64,000 nucleotides of DNA, taken from Caballeronia udeis (GTDB lineage Bacteria > Pseudomonadota > Gammaproteobacteria > Burkholderiales > Burkholderiaceae). Shown piece by piece: positions 1 through 8,623 of this stretch. Location of the stretch: the NCBI RefSeq assembly GCF_001544555.2, contig NZ_FCOK02000004.1, forward strand, positions 124,001-188,000. Direction: 5' to 3'. Within the stretch, counting starts at the first letter, position 1. Every line of letters starts with the position of its first letter. Under the pieces are notes generated by a model that did no database searches, was not told the DNA's origin, and worked only from the letters and a program-made list of their open reading frames with translations. Both the position numbers and the translations under genes were made by a program.

Positions 1-2034
1 ATTGATGCGGTCCTGTTCATCGGGCGCATCCATGTTTTCCGGCGTCCAGAACACCGTCTCCCGCAACCCTGGTTCTTCACCTTCGGGCAGTAACGCGGGC
101 GCCCAATGCGGGGCGTTGCTCGCGACGCGGCCAAAGGGCATTGCGCGGTCTTCAGCGCCCTTTGCATACACGCGGCCGTCCTCGAAGCAAATGTCCTCGG
201 GCCGGCAGCCAAGCTGCGACGAAACAATGCGCGCCAGCTTGTCCCGCACCCGCATGGCCGCAAGATGCACCGTGCCCGCGACGGCGCCGGCAAAGCGGCT
301 TGAATAGTTGCCCGCCGCCACCGACCACGCGTCCTTGTGCGTATCGAACTCCACGTTCACCACGATCTCGTGCGGCGCGAGCCCGAGCACATCCGCCACC
401 ACTTGCGCGCACACGGTCATGTGGCCCTGCCCCGCCGGTGTCGACGCGACCGTCACGACCACGCCGCCGAGCAGATCGACGCTGACCGTCGCACTCGCAA
501 TCGCGCCGCTCTTGGGTCCGGCCTTCTTGCGTGCCTCAGCGGGCATCACGGTCGTGATGTAGCCCATGTTCGATACCGACGGTTCGACAATTGCCGCAAA
601 GCCGATGCCGTATAAACGGCCTTCCTTGCGCGCGGCTTCGCGGCGTGCCTTGAGCTCGTCGTAACCGCCCTCGGCGAGCGAGCGCCTCAACGCTTCCTGA
701 TAGTTGCCGGAGTCCAGCAATGCGCCCGCCGCCGCACGATAAGGGAAGGCATCGGCGGGAACGAAATTGCGCCGGTACACGTCGAGCACATCAAGCTTCA
801 ACTCGATCGCGATGCGTTGCACCAGGCGTTCGAGCGCGAAATAAACTTGTGGACCGCCAAAACCGCGTACGAGGCCGGTAGGCGTCTTGTTGGTCAGTAC
901 AACCCTGTTGCGCACCAGCAGCGCGGGAATGGCATAGGCACCCGTTAAACAGCCGTGCATACGATAAAACGTGGCAGGCTCGGGCGCGCGCAGATAACCG
1001 CCGCAATCCTCGATCTGGTCGTAGTTGAGCGCGGTGATCCGGCCGTCGTTTTCCACGGCCGCTTCGAGCGTGGTCAATCGCGCCGTGGCGGAGGTCGCCG
1101 CGCTCAGGTGTTCAAGCCGGTCTTCCACGTATTTCACCGGCGCGTTCGCCTTGCGCGAGGCCAGGCACATCAGCACCACGTACGGGAACACCGCCTGCTT
1201 CACGCCGAAGCTGCCGCCCGAATCGCGCGGCGCCTTGTGACGCAGGCGGTTGGCCGGCACGTTCAGCGCGAGCGCCATCACCGCGTGCAGCGAGAACGGC
1301 CCCATGAAATTCGAGGTCACGTCATACCCTTCGTCACCCGAAAGATATTCGGCGATGACCACCCCGCATTCGATCGGCGCGCAGGTATTGCGCGGATAGT
1401 GCGCTTCGAGCTTCACGCGATGCGGCGCGTTCCTGAATGCCGCCTCGGGCTCGCCGTAGCGAAAGCTGCGGTCGCTGATCACATTGGTCTGGACGTTCGC
1501 ATGCAGTACGGGTGCATCGCTTTTGAGCGCGCCTTCTATCGACGTGACCGGGTCCAGCGTCTTGTATTCCACCTTGATCAGGTCGAGTGCGTCTTCGGCC
1601 AGCGCACGCGTTTGTGCCATCACCACCGCCACTGGTTCGCCGACGTAACGCACGCGATCCGTCGCGAGCGCCCACTGCTCCATCTTCGACTTCACGCCGA
1701 CCACGAACGGCCGGGACCACGCAGCGAGGTCGTCACGCGTCAGGACCGCCCGCACGCCTTCGTATGCGAGCGCGGCCGTCGTATCGATGGAAATCAGCTC
1801 GGCATGGGCGTGCGGCGAGCGCAGGACCGCTGCGTGCAGCGTGCCCGGCTTGATCCCCAAGTCGTCGCCATAGCGGCCGCGGCCAGTCAGGATCGCGGGG
1901 TCCTCGAAGCGTTCGAGGGACTTCCCGACGTGAGTGGTTCTGGGCTTTGGCGGCAGCGCCTCCTGCACCAGTTCGACCGCTTCGGGTGCGCGCGCGTCGG
2001 CACCGGAGAAACCGGTCTGTTCGCGCTGATTCAT
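1..2034 (-). CDS. Molybdenum hydroxylase large subunit (xanthine dehydrogenase/CoxL family), partial
   Basis: Predicted molybdopterin-binding catalytic subunit of a xanthine dehydrogenase-type hydroxylase. The frame is open from the ATG at 2034 to the window edge (678 codons), so roughly the last 100 residues of a usual 770-800 aa protein are missing. The N-terminus has the expected opening (SLERFEDPAILTGRGRYGDD), followed by family signatures such as APIECG, DSGGSFGVKQ, STPAGQGH and AGNYSSRFAG. Its ATG overlaps the ubiX stop by 4 bp (ATGA), so it is translationally coupled. The ubiD-ubiX context suggests hydroxylation of a heteroaromatic ring, for example a furoyl-CoA dehydrogenase subunit (HmfA-like). 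The substrate is inference; FeS and FAD subunits would be expected beyond the left edge. Confidence 0.88.
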   Translation of the reverse strand, partial: MNQREQTGFSGADARAPEAVELVQEALPPKPRTTHVGKSLERFEDPAILTGRGRYGDDLGIKPGTLHAAVLRSPHAHAELISIDTTAALAYEGVRAVLTRDDLAAWSRPFVVGVKSKMEQWALATDRVRYVGEPVAVVMAQTRALAEDALDLIKVEYKTLDPVTSIEGALKSDAPVLHANVQTNVISDRSFRYGEPEAAFRNAPHRVKLEAHYPRNTCAPIECGVVIAEYLSGDEGYDVTSNFMGPFSLHAVMALALNVPANRLRHKAPRDSGGSFGVKQAVFPYVVLMCLASRKANAPVKYVEDRLEHLSAATSATARLTTLEAAVENDGRITALNYDQIEDCGGYLRAPEPATFYRMHGCLTGAYAIPALLVRNRVVLTNKTPTGLVRGFGGPQVYFALERLVQRIAIELKLDVLDVYRRNFVPADAFPYRAAAGALLDSGNYQEALRRSLAEGGYDELKARREAARKEGRLYGIGFAAIVEPSVSNMGYITTVMPAEARKKAGPKSGAIASATVSVDLLGGVVVTVASTPAGQGHMTVCAQVVADVLGLAPHEIVVNVEFDTHKDAWSVAAGNYSSRFAGAVAGTVHLAAMRVRDKLARIVSSQLGCRPEDICFEDGRVYAKGAEDRAMPFGRVASNAPHWAPALLPEGEEPGLRETVFWTPENMDAPDEQDRIN

Positions 2035-2654
2035 TCGTCTGCTCCTTCGTTGCGCCTGGTGCCGAACTCATCGGCAAGACCGCTCCAGCGCCGGGTTATT
2101 TCGCTGTGCTCGATACTGAACAGATCGAGAATCCGGCCGACGGTATGGTCGACAACGTCTTCAATGGTCTTCGGATGTGCATAGAACGCCGGGACCGGCG
2201 GCATCACGATCGCACCCATTTCCGTCGCCATGGTCATGTTGCGCAAGTGCGCAAGATTCAGCGGCGTTTCGCGCGCCACCAGCACGAGCCGGCGCCGCTC
2301 TTTCAGCATGACGTCGGCTGCGCGCGTGAGCAGGTTGTCGGCAAAACCATTGGCCACGGCGGCCAGCGTTTTCATCGAACACGGAGCCACGACCATGCCG
2401 CTCGTCACAAACGAACCGCTCGCAATCGATGCGCCGACATCGCGTATGTTATGCACGACATCCGCCAGCGCATCCAGATCGGTGCGCGTGATGCCAAGCT
2501 CCTGCGCCGCGGTCACCGCCCCCGACGCCGACACGACCAGATGCGTCTCGTGCGTGCCGATCCGGCGCAGCGCGGCAAGCAGCCGCACGCCGATGACAGC
2601 GCCGCTCGCCCCTGAAATGCCGACGACCAGGCGCGGCTTTTGATCGGCGCTCAT
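2031..2654 (-). CDS. UbiX-family flavin prenyltransferase
   Basis: 207 aa, normal length for UbiX. It makes prenylated FMN, the cofactor that UbiD-type decarboxylases need. The N-terminus carries the FMN-binding GISGASGAVIG motif, followed by VSASG, a central APCSMKTLAA segment and RETPLN near residues 125-130, all typical of the family. The ATG at 2654 overlaps the stop of the upstream ubiD-like gene by 4 bp, and the stop overlaps the next ATG by 4 bp, so the three genes form one tightly coupled operon. This is probably a dedicated copy serving the neighbouring decarboxylase rather than the ubiquinone-pathway gene; that specialisation is inferred from context. Confidence 0.9.
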   Translation of the reverse strand: MSADQKPRLVVGISGASGAVIGVRLLAALRRIGTHETHLVVSASGAVTAAQELGITRTDLDALADVVHNIRDVGASIASGSFVTSGMVVAPCSMKTLAAVANGFADNLLTRAADVMLKERRRLVLVARETPLNLAHLRNMTMATEMGAIVMPPVPAFYAHPKTIEDVVDHTVGRILDLFSIEHSEITRRWSGLADEFGTRRNEGADE

Positions 2655-4135
2655 TCCCTGTCGCTCAGATAGCTGTCGAAGCCGGCGTTGTCGGCGGCGA
2701 CGAGCGCTTCCAGGTCGACTGCGTCGTAGCCTGGAATCCGCACGCGGGTGAACACATGGCCCGAATACATCACCGGCCGCGTGGCGTCGAGACCCATCTT
2801 CGTGCTGATGCCCTGCAGATGCGGGGGTGCGTCGTCGGGATGACCGACGGTTGTCGACGGGTCCAGCGGCGAGCCTTGCGCGCCTTCGATCAACACAAGA
2901 TCGCGGTCCGCCTGGAACCGCGTGGCGACCGCCCATTCAATTTCGGCTGGATCATGAATGTCTACGTCGGTGTCCACCACCACGACCTGCTTGATGTCGT
3001 AATGCGCGCCGAATGCACACAGGATCACGTTCTTCGCCTCGCCCTCGCGCTTCTTCGCGAACTGCACCCACAGGTGATAACGGCACACGCCGCCTACCGA
3101 AAGATGCACGTCGGTCACGCCGGGGTGACTGCGCTGAAGGTGCGATAAAAGCGTCGCCTCGCGGGGAATTCCGCCCAGCAGCAAGTGCTCCATTTCGGCT
3201 GGCACGATCGTGTGATAGACCGGATTCTTCCGATGCGTGACCGCCGTCACCTCGATCACTTCGCGCGCTTCCTGAGCGCTGTAGTACTTCGGGAATTCAC
3301 CGAACGGTCCTTCCGCTTCACGCACGTCCGGCAGGATGCGACCCTCGATCACGATCTCCGCGAACGCCGGTACGCGCACATCGTTCGTGACGCATTTGAC
3401 GACCGGCAAGGGTGCCCCGTGCAGTGCGCCGGCAATCTCCAGTTCGTCGAAATCGATGGGAGAAATGGCTTGGGATGCGAGCATGGTCAGCGGATCGACG
3501 CCGATCGCCACCGCAATATCGAGTGCATCGCCAGCGGCTTCGGCTGCCTTCTGGAACGCATACAGATGGCGCGGCAGCAGCAGGATCGCCATGCGATCGC
3601 GGGCGTGAACCTGGATACGGTTGATCGAGACGTTCTGCACGCCGGTGCGGGGATTACGCGCAATCACGAGCCCTGCCGTAATGTACGGACCGTTGTCGTG
3701 TTCGCTATGAGTGGGGATCGGCAGCAACGCGTGAAGGTTGATGTCGTCGGTATGCAAGACCTGCTGGCAGGCTGCTTCACCAGCGGGCACTTCCTTCCAC
3801 GGCAGCGGATGGTCGGCTGCATCGCGGAAACGTTGCAGCAGGTCTTTCTCGGGCACGCCCATGGCTTCGGCAATCCACGCGCGCCGGGACATGAAACCGC
3901 TGACCACCGGCATGGCGTGACCGCCGGGCGCCAGGAACACCGCCGCTTGCTTGCCGTCGAGCCGCTTCGCCACTGCCGCGAGTTCGTGTTTCAGGGAAAC
4001 CGGCCTGGCAATAGTCGCCAGACGGCCGGTGGCGGACAGGTGGGCGAGCCAGCCGCGCAGCGACAGCGCGCCGGCAAATTTCGGCGCGGGTTGGGTTGAT
4101 GCGGTACCGTTCGTTGCGGCGTCACGTTGGTTCAT
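2651..4135 (-). CDS. UbiD-family decarboxylase
   Basis: 494 aa prenyl-FMN-dependent reversible (de)carboxylase of an aromatic, heteroaromatic or acrylic acid. The UbiD catalytic region is visible: EIVIEGRILPDVREAEGPFGEF carries the conserved acidic residues, shown here as segments EIVIEG and EGPFGEFPKYY. Other family blocks are NVSINRIQVH and STKMGLDATRP. The start is set at 4135 because GGAG lies six bases before that ATG; an in-frame ATG at 4150 has no such site. It heads the ubiD-ubiX-molybdenum hydroxylase operon, opposite a LysR gene. In characterised furan degraders the analogous trio is HmfF, HmfG and HmfA. Pyrrole-2-carboxylate or phenolic acid substrates remain possible. Confidence 0.88.
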   Translation of the reverse strand: MNQRDAATNGTASTQPAPKFAGALSLRGWLAHLSATGRLATIARPVSLKHELAAVAKRLDGKQAAVFLAPGGHAMPVVSGFMSRRAWIAEAMGVPEKDLLQRFRDAADHPLPWKEVPAGEAACQQVLHTDDINLHALLPIPTHSEHDNGPYITAGLVIARNPRTGVQNVSINRIQVHARDRMAILLLPRHLYAFQKAAEAAGDALDIAVAIGVDPLTMLASQAISPIDFDELEIAGALHGAPLPVVKCVTNDVRVPAFAEIVIEGRILPDVREAEGPFGEFPKYYSAQEAREVIEVTAVTHRKNPVYHTIVPAEMEHLLLGGIPREATLLSHLQRSHPGVTDVHLSVGGVCRYHLWVQFAKKREGEAKNVILCAFGAHYDIKQVVVVDTDVDIHDPAEIEWAVATRFQADRDLVLIEGAQGSPLDPSTTVGHPDDAPPHLQGISTKMGLDATRPVMYSGHVFTRVRIPGYDAVDLEALVAADNAGFDSYLSDRE

Positions 4136-4420
4136 CTGCGTCTCCATCATTTCTGAAATGAAGCGTAACGAGAACGCGATATAACTTCTAATACTGTTTT
4201 TTGATGCGTTCGATCAGTACCCGTGATATCCGTATTTGCCCCGATGTAAGTGTTTCGTTAGTGGAATATCAATAGCATGGGACTTGGGCGCACTACCCGC
4301 CGGCCGGGAATCTGATAAATAATTGCTCCCTCATTAGACTTACTGATGGCCTGCTGCCGGGCCGCTATCCGCTGTCTTTAATGAACTGAGCTGAACCGAG
4401 CCGACCGAAATGGACCCGAA
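4136..4420. promoter_or_regulatory. Divergent intergenic region between ubiD operon and lysR
   Basis: 285 bp without a gene separate the two divergent starts. It is clearly more AT-rich than its surroundings. Such a region should hold both promoters and the LysR binding sites. Several AT-rich T-N11-A spacings are present, but none stands out, so no operator is assigned. Confidence 0.5.
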
Positions 4421-5335
4421 ATGGACCTGAAGCAGATTCAGTATTTCATCGCGCTGTTCGAGGATGGCTCGGTCACGCGGGCGGCCAAGCGGCTGAACAT
4501 CGTGCAGCCGGCCCTGAGCATGCAGATCGCCAAGCTGGAGGACGAACTGCATCAGCAACTCTTCGACCGCGGCGCACACGGCATGGCGCCCACCGCGGCG
4601 GGACGCCTGATGTACCGCCTGTTCCTGCCGATCATGCGTGACCTCGCGCACGCGCGCCAGCAACTGGTGCAGCGTGATGAAGTGGTGACCGGGCACGTAT
4701 CGATCGGCTTGATTGCGTCGGTGACGGAGAGCGTGCTGGCAGATTCGCTGTCGCGGTTTCACGCTCGCTACCCGCATGTGGAAGTGACCGTGTCCGACGG
4801 TTACAGCGCAACGTTTATCGACTGGGTATCGGGGGGACAACTCGACGCCGCGCTGATCAACAAACCGCGCTCGCGGCTGTCGCTCGACTCACAACCCCTG
4901 CTTGATGAAGAGATGGTGCTGGTCACCAGCGCCGTGCATGGCCCTGACCTGCCGCACGCCATCGAGCTTGCGCAGCTTCCTGAACTCGAACTGGTGTTGC
5001 CCACGAAGCGCCATGGCTTGCGCGGCGTACTCGATACCGCCGCCCAGCACGAAGACGTATTGCTCGCACCGCGCTTCGAGATCGACGTGCTCAGCACGAT
5101 CGTCAGGCTGGTGGAAAGCACGCGCTTTGCGACGATCCTTCCGCGCATCGTGGTTGAGCGCGCAGTGCGGCATGGCACGCTGCGCGCCTATCCCATCCTT
5201 GCGCCGCGGATCGTGCGCCATATCGTGCGGATCAGCCATCCGCGACGCCCGTTGAGCGCGGCGGCGGAAGCGCTGATTGCAATCATTGCGGACGAATTGC
5301 GGCTGGTTTCCAGTGAGTCGACAATGGAAGCTTGA
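4421..5335 (+). CDS. LysR-family transcriptional regulator
   Basis: 304 aa, standard LTTR length. The N-terminal winged helix-turn-helix covers about residues 1-60 (MDLKQIQYFIALFEDGSVTR, then AAKRLNIVQPALSMQIAKLE), followed by a substrate-binding domain with GHVSIGLIASVTESVLA and a terminal helix. It is divergent from the ubiD-ubiX-molybdenum hydroxylase operon, the usual arrangement for an LTTR controlling its neighbour in response to a pathway intermediate. The function as activator of the decarboxylation operon is inferred from position only. Confidence 0.93.
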   Translation: MDLKQIQYFIALFEDGSVTRAAKRLNIVQPALSMQIAKLEDELHQQLFDRGAHGMAPTAAGRLMYRLFLPIMRDLAHARQQLVQRDEVVTGHVSIGLIASVTESVLADSLSRFHARYPHVEVTVSDGYSATFIDWVSGGQLDAALINKPRSRLSLDSQPLLDEEMVLVTSAVHGPDLPHAIELAQLPELELVLPTKRHGLRGVLDTAAQHEDVLLAPRFEIDVLSTIVRLVESTRFATILPRIVVERAVRHGTLRAYPILAPRIVRHIVRISHPRRPLSAAAEALIAIIADELRLVSSESTMEA

Positions 5336-5350
5336 ACGTAGCCAGTGGCT

Positions 5351-5743
5351 TTATCGTTCTTCCAGTACCGAAAAAATGTTACCGGACGGGTCCTTGAACC
5401 AGGCAATCACCGGGCCTCCGGAGCTGCGGCAAATCCCTTTGGCATCGGTCTTGAGACTCGGCATGTCGTAGTGCTCGAAACGCACACCCTGCGCGCTCAG
5501 CGTCTCGACTGCCTGGTCCACGCTGTCGACCGGAAAATTCAGCACCGTGTACGTCGCCGGCACATGATTGGCCTTGGGATAGACCAGCACGTTGTTCCCG
5601 CCTGCCAGATGCAGCTTGAGAATGCCCATGGATCCGCTGGTCACCTTCAGGCCCAGCGTCTCGCTGTAGAACGCCTTTGCTTCGGCCAGATCCTTCACGG
5701 CAAAGCCGCTGAACGCGTGACTGTCTTTCAATAGCGTTGGCAT
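5351..5743 (-). CDS. VOC (glyoxalase/bleomycin-resistance fold) family protein
   Basis: 130 aa single-domain vicinal oxygen chelate protein. The beta-alpha-beta-beta-beta pattern is visible: the start [20 protein letters not shown] is typical, as is the ending [15 protein letters not shown], in which the final Glu is a usual metal ligand. A good Shine-Dalgarno (AAGGAG) precedes the ATG. It lies 26 bp downstream of a DGPF/YCII gene on the same strand; this pair is often found together in proteobacteria, sometimes with an ECF sigma factor, which is absent here. The substrate cannot be told from sequence. Confidence 0.88.
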   Translation of the reverse strand: MPTLLKDSHAFSGFAVKDLAEAKAFYSETLGLKVTSGSMGILKLHLAGGNNVLVYPKANHVPATYTVLNFPVDSVDQAVETLSAQGVRFEHYDMPSLKTDAKGICRSSGGPVIAWFKDPSGNIFSVLEER

Positions 5744-5769
5744 TGTTGGCTCCTTTCAGGTTGTGCAAC

Positions 5770-6138
5770 TCATGCGTCCGACCATGACGCGCGCAACTCC
5801 TTGACCGGACGCACTTCCACTCCGCCCAGGCGCGCGCCGGGAAAGCCCGATGCCACGCGCATGGCTTCATTCATGTCTCGTGCCTCGACCAGGATAAAGC
5901 CGCCCACCTGCTCCTTCGTCTCGGCAAACGGGCCGTCCGTGATCGAGACATGCTCGCCACGGACCCTGAGCGTGACCGCTTCCCTGGCGGACTGCAGCGC
6001 CTGTGCCGCGATAAAATGGCGGCTCTCGCGCAAACGTTCGTCATACGCCAGGGATTCGTCGACCAATGCGTCGTACTGCCGTTTCGAAAGATCGTCGAGC
6101 ATCCGTTCGTCAAAGAAAATAAGGCACAGGAATTTCAT
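5770..6138 (-). CDS. YCII/DGPF-domain protein
   Basis: 122 aa protein of the YCII-related family, recognised by TDGPFAETKEQVGGFILVEA near the middle (conserved DGPF and G-G-F core) and by a PxxxxGxVEVRP-like end (GARLGGVEVRPVKEL). Start chosen at 6138 (ATG, GGAG six bases upstream); three bases further out the codon is TTG. The biochemical role of the family is unclear; a ferredoxin-like alpha/beta fold related to muconolactone isomerase-like proteins is usual. Co-transcribed with the downstream VOC gene. Confidence 0.88.
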   Translation of the reverse strand: MKFLCLIFFDERMLDDLSKRQYDALVDESLAYDERLRESRHFIAAQALQSAREAVTLRVRGEHVSITDGPFAETKEQVGGFILVEARDMNEAMRVASGFPGARLGGVEVRPVKELRASWSDA

Positions 6139-6354
6139 CAATGTCTCCGGTTAGGCGCTGCATCCACTAGACGCTCGAACCGGGTCCGAATCGACCTCAA
6201 CCGTGCACAAGAAAGTATCGAAATGTAACGGGCCGCTTCCGCTTGCGGGATCCGGGGGGATCCGCCCGACTCTGGTGCGACGATCCGCTGGATGCGGCGT
6301 GTCGGGCGGGTCTGTTAATCTGCGCCTTTCTTCCCGCCGGCAAGACTTCGAACC

Positions 6355-6771
6355 ATGCAACAGAATCTCCCTTTCAACGAACGAGGTATTACATTTGCCC
6401 GTGCTGGCCTGAGTGCGTCGGGCCAGTTGTTTCCGTTACGCGATTTGCTCGGCGCAACGGTGGTGATGGTGCCGCGGCAAAAACCCTTGCCTATTGGCTT
6501 GGGCGTGATCGGCCTGATCGTCGCGGTGACGGGTGGAATTCTCGGCTCGGGGCCGGCGTTGCTGCTCGGCGTGATGATTGCGGTGGTGGGGTATTTGTCG
6601 TGGATTACGCAGGACGTGATCTACCGGATGTACGTGACCACGCCGGCAGGCGAGCGTGAGGTGTTCACGACGAAGGACGAGGAGTTTGCGCAGCGTGTCG
6701 CGAAGCTGGTGCGCGAGGGCATTCCGGGGGCGCCTGCCTCTGCCCCCCCGTCTGCGCCCATGCCCGGTTAA
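6355..6771 (+). CDS. DUF6232-like small membrane protein
   Basis: 138 aa. The N-terminal ~40 residues look soluble, two hydrophobic stretches follow (about 45-62 and 66-82, LGVIGLIVAVTGGILGSG and LLLGVMIAVVGYLSW), then a short soluble part with YRMYVTTPAGEREVF and a Pro/Ala-rich tail. This organisation matches the uncharacterised DUF6232 family as I recall it. No operon partner is evident. Function unknown. Confidence 0.75.
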   Translation: MQQNLPFNERGITFARAGLSASGQLFPLRDLLGATVVMVPRQKPLPIGLGVIGLIVAVTGGILGSGPALLLGVMIAVVGYLSWITQDVIYRMYVTTPAGEREVFTTKDEEFAQRVAKLVREGIPGAPASAPPSAPMPG

Positions 6772-6877
6772 CGCTTTCTTTACGCGGACCGCAGCGATCC
6801 ATGCCCCTTGTTAATGCGCCGCTCGCTAAAGTGGAGTTGTTCCCACCACCGCCCGTCGCGAGACGGCGCACTTCCCG

Positions 6878-7207
6878 ATGCTTCAGGCAAGCGTTGCTTC
6901 CCCGGTCCGTTCCTCTTCTGTTCCTGTGCCCCAGCCGTTCGTTCGGGCCGCGCGAAAACTTCAAACAGTAGTTGCCTTTGATCTCATCCTGCCGGGGCTT
7001 GACTCCAGCGGGCCGCGGCGCGTTTTGCAGAAGGCGTTGGGCGGCGAAGCACGCATGCAGGTCGTGGCGACGGATCGCCGGCATGAATGCGTCACGTTGC
7101 ACGTTGAAGTGCCGTCGCGGTCGTTGAGCGATGTGATTGGCGTGGTGACTTCGCGGTTTGAACAGGCGACGCTCGGGCATGCGACCACGTTCACGCTGCG
7201 GCGCTGA
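6878..7207 (+). CDS. Hypothetical protein, small alpha/beta
   Basis: 109 aa, not recognised. The first 25 residues are low-complexity and may not be translated. The rest alternates strands and helices (TVVAFDLILPGL; ARMQVVATDRRHECVTLHVE; SLSDVIGVVTSRFEQAT), as in a ferredoxin-like fold. Third-position G+C is high and consistent with real coding sequence here. No clear Shine-Dalgarno before the ATG; an internal start is possible. It could be a small ligand-binding or regulatory protein, but that is only a fold-level impression. Confidence 0.55.
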   Translation: MLQASVASPVRSSSVPVPQPFVRAARKLQTVVAFDLILPGLDSSGPRRVLQKALGGEARMQVVATDRRHECVTLHVEVPSRSLSDVIGVVTSRFEQATLGHATTFTLRR

Positions 7208-7392
7208 AAGTCTGCCTGAAAGTCCGGCTGGCCCTGACCGGGTCTGGTGAGCCGAAGGGCTCTTCCATCACGAGCACCTCAGATCCGGCGGTCACCTTGG
7301 CTTGGCGATCTGCTCGCGCTACCCATGCCGCCGGGAGTTGTTTCCGGAGATCCCAGGCCGTCCGCGTGAACACCGGCCCCTTTCAAACATCA

Positions 7393-7410
7393 TGGTGTAA
7401 TCGTTTTCCA
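7393..7410. promoter_or_regulatory. Candidate LacI-family operator upstream of the lacI gene
   Basis: TGGTGTAATCGTTTTCCA contains GTAATCGTTTTCC, which is repeated (reverse orientation) at 16237-16250 and nearly repeated at 16055-16066, both in front of the facing operon. The central CG and flanking A/T-rich half-sites are typical of LacI-family operators. Its position about 80 bp before the lacI start suggests autoregulation. The surrounding gap (7208-7485) holds no gene. Confidence 0.65.
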
Positions 7411-7485
7411 CTTATAGCGCCGAGTGCTAAACTAACCCGGCACTACGAAGAAGGAACGTGATCCTTCGACCTATTTCGTCGAGCC

Positions 7486-8550
7486 ATGAACAGACAGAAA
7501 GCCAAACCCAACATCAACGTGTTTGACGTCGCGAAGGCGGCAGGCGTGTCAGTCGCTACGGTCTCGCGCGCTTTCAACATCCCCAATCGTGTCAGCGCGG
7601 TGAGCAGGGAGAAGGTGTTGGCCGTGGCCAAGGAACTCGGCTACAGCCCCGACCCGGCAGCCAAGGCGTTACGCCTTCGCAAATCGTTCATCATTGGTGC
7701 AGTGATTCCATCACTCGACTACTCCATGTTCGCGCGGCTGACGCATGCGTTCGAAGAGCAACTGACATTGGCGGGTTACAGCGTGTTCGTGGTGACGAAC
7801 GGGTTCGACAACCGAAACATGCTCGATGCAGTCAAGCGGATCGTCGAACGCGGCGCGGAAGCGTTGTTACTGGTCGGGAAGATGGTGGATCCCAAGCTGC
7901 AAAGCTACCTTGCCGACAAGCAGATTCCCTGCGTGACTACCTACTCCTACAACGACGATGACCTCGTACCGTCCATCGGCTTTGACAACTTCGCGGCAAC
8001 CCGGCAAGCGGTCGAATTCCTGATCCGGCTGGGTCATCGCGAGATGGCGATGATCGCAGGTCCGCTGCAAGGAAACGATCGGCAACAAGCCCGGCTCAGC
8101 GGCTTTGAGAAAACCATGCAGGCTCAAGGACTGGGCGACAAGGCTCATGTCATCGAGAAAAGCTACGGCTCGGCGACGCATCAGGGGGCGGATGCAATGC
8201 GGCAGATCCATCATGAGTTTCCGGACGTCACCGCAGTCGTCTGTAACGCCGATGTCTTCGCACTCAGCGCGATAGCAGAATGCCGACGGCTTGGCCTGCG
8301 GGTGCCGGAAGACATGTCTGTTGTCGGATTCGATGACGACGACTACACCACCATCTTCTCCCCGGCGCTGACGACCATCGCTGTTCCTGCCGCGGAGATG
8401 GGGCGTCTTGCGGCGCGATCGCTGATCGGCGCCCTGACGCATGGAGGCAAAGTCACGCCTGCGCGGCTGGACACTCAGCTGATCGTGCGGGAGTCAACGA
8501 GTGTCCCCCGCATTGCCTGCACGAGTACAACACCGAAAGCAGTCGCGTGA
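7486..8550 (+). CDS. LacI-family transcriptional regulator
   Basis: 354 aa. The N-terminal LacI helix-turn-helix is clear (NVFDVAKAAGVSVATVSRAF, residues 10-29), followed by the hinge helix region (PAAKALRLRKS) and a periplasmic-binding-protein-like effector domain (GAVIPSLDY, FDNFAATRQAVEFLI, VVGFDDDDYTTIFSPALTTI). It faces the nine-gene minus-strand operon ending at 8624. A shared operator motif lies before this gene and before that operon, so it is very likely the operon's ligand-responsive repressor (inference). The effector is unknown. Confidence 0.95.
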   Translation: MNRQKAKPNINVFDVAKAAGVSVATVSRAFNIPNRVSAVSREKVLAVAKELGYSPDPAAKALRLRKSFIIGAVIPSLDYSMFARLTHAFEEQLTLAGYSVFVVTNGFDNRNMLDAVKRIVERGAEALLLVGKMVDPKLQSYLADKQIPCVTTYSYNDDDLVPSIGFDNFAATRQAVEFLIRLGHREMAMIAGPLQGNDRQQARLSGFEKTMQAQGLGDKAHVIEKSYGSATHQGADAMRQIHHEFPDVTAVVCNADVFALSAIAECRRLGLRVPEDMSVVGFDDDDYTTIFSPALTTIAVPAAEMGRLAARSLIGALTHGGKVTPARLDTQLIVRESTSVPRIACTSTTPKAVA

Positions 8551-8580
8551 AGTAGCCGCATAAAGGAAGCGCCGCCCGCT

Positions 8581-8596
8581 CACCGCACAGGCGGTG
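8581..8596. terminator. Possible terminator hairpin between convergent lacI and SDR genes
   Basis: CACCGC-ACAG-GCGGTG forms a perfect 6-bp stem with a four-base loop in the 73-bp gap between two convergent genes. There is no U-tract, so termination is uncertain. Confidence 0.35.
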
Positions 8597-8623
8597 TACC
8601 CGCGCAAGTTCCAACGAGCGGCG

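Noticed and set aside
6142-6354. Possible small gene or promoter element between DGPF and DUF6232-like genes
   Set aside because: Only short frames without ribosome sites; treated as a divergent promoter region.
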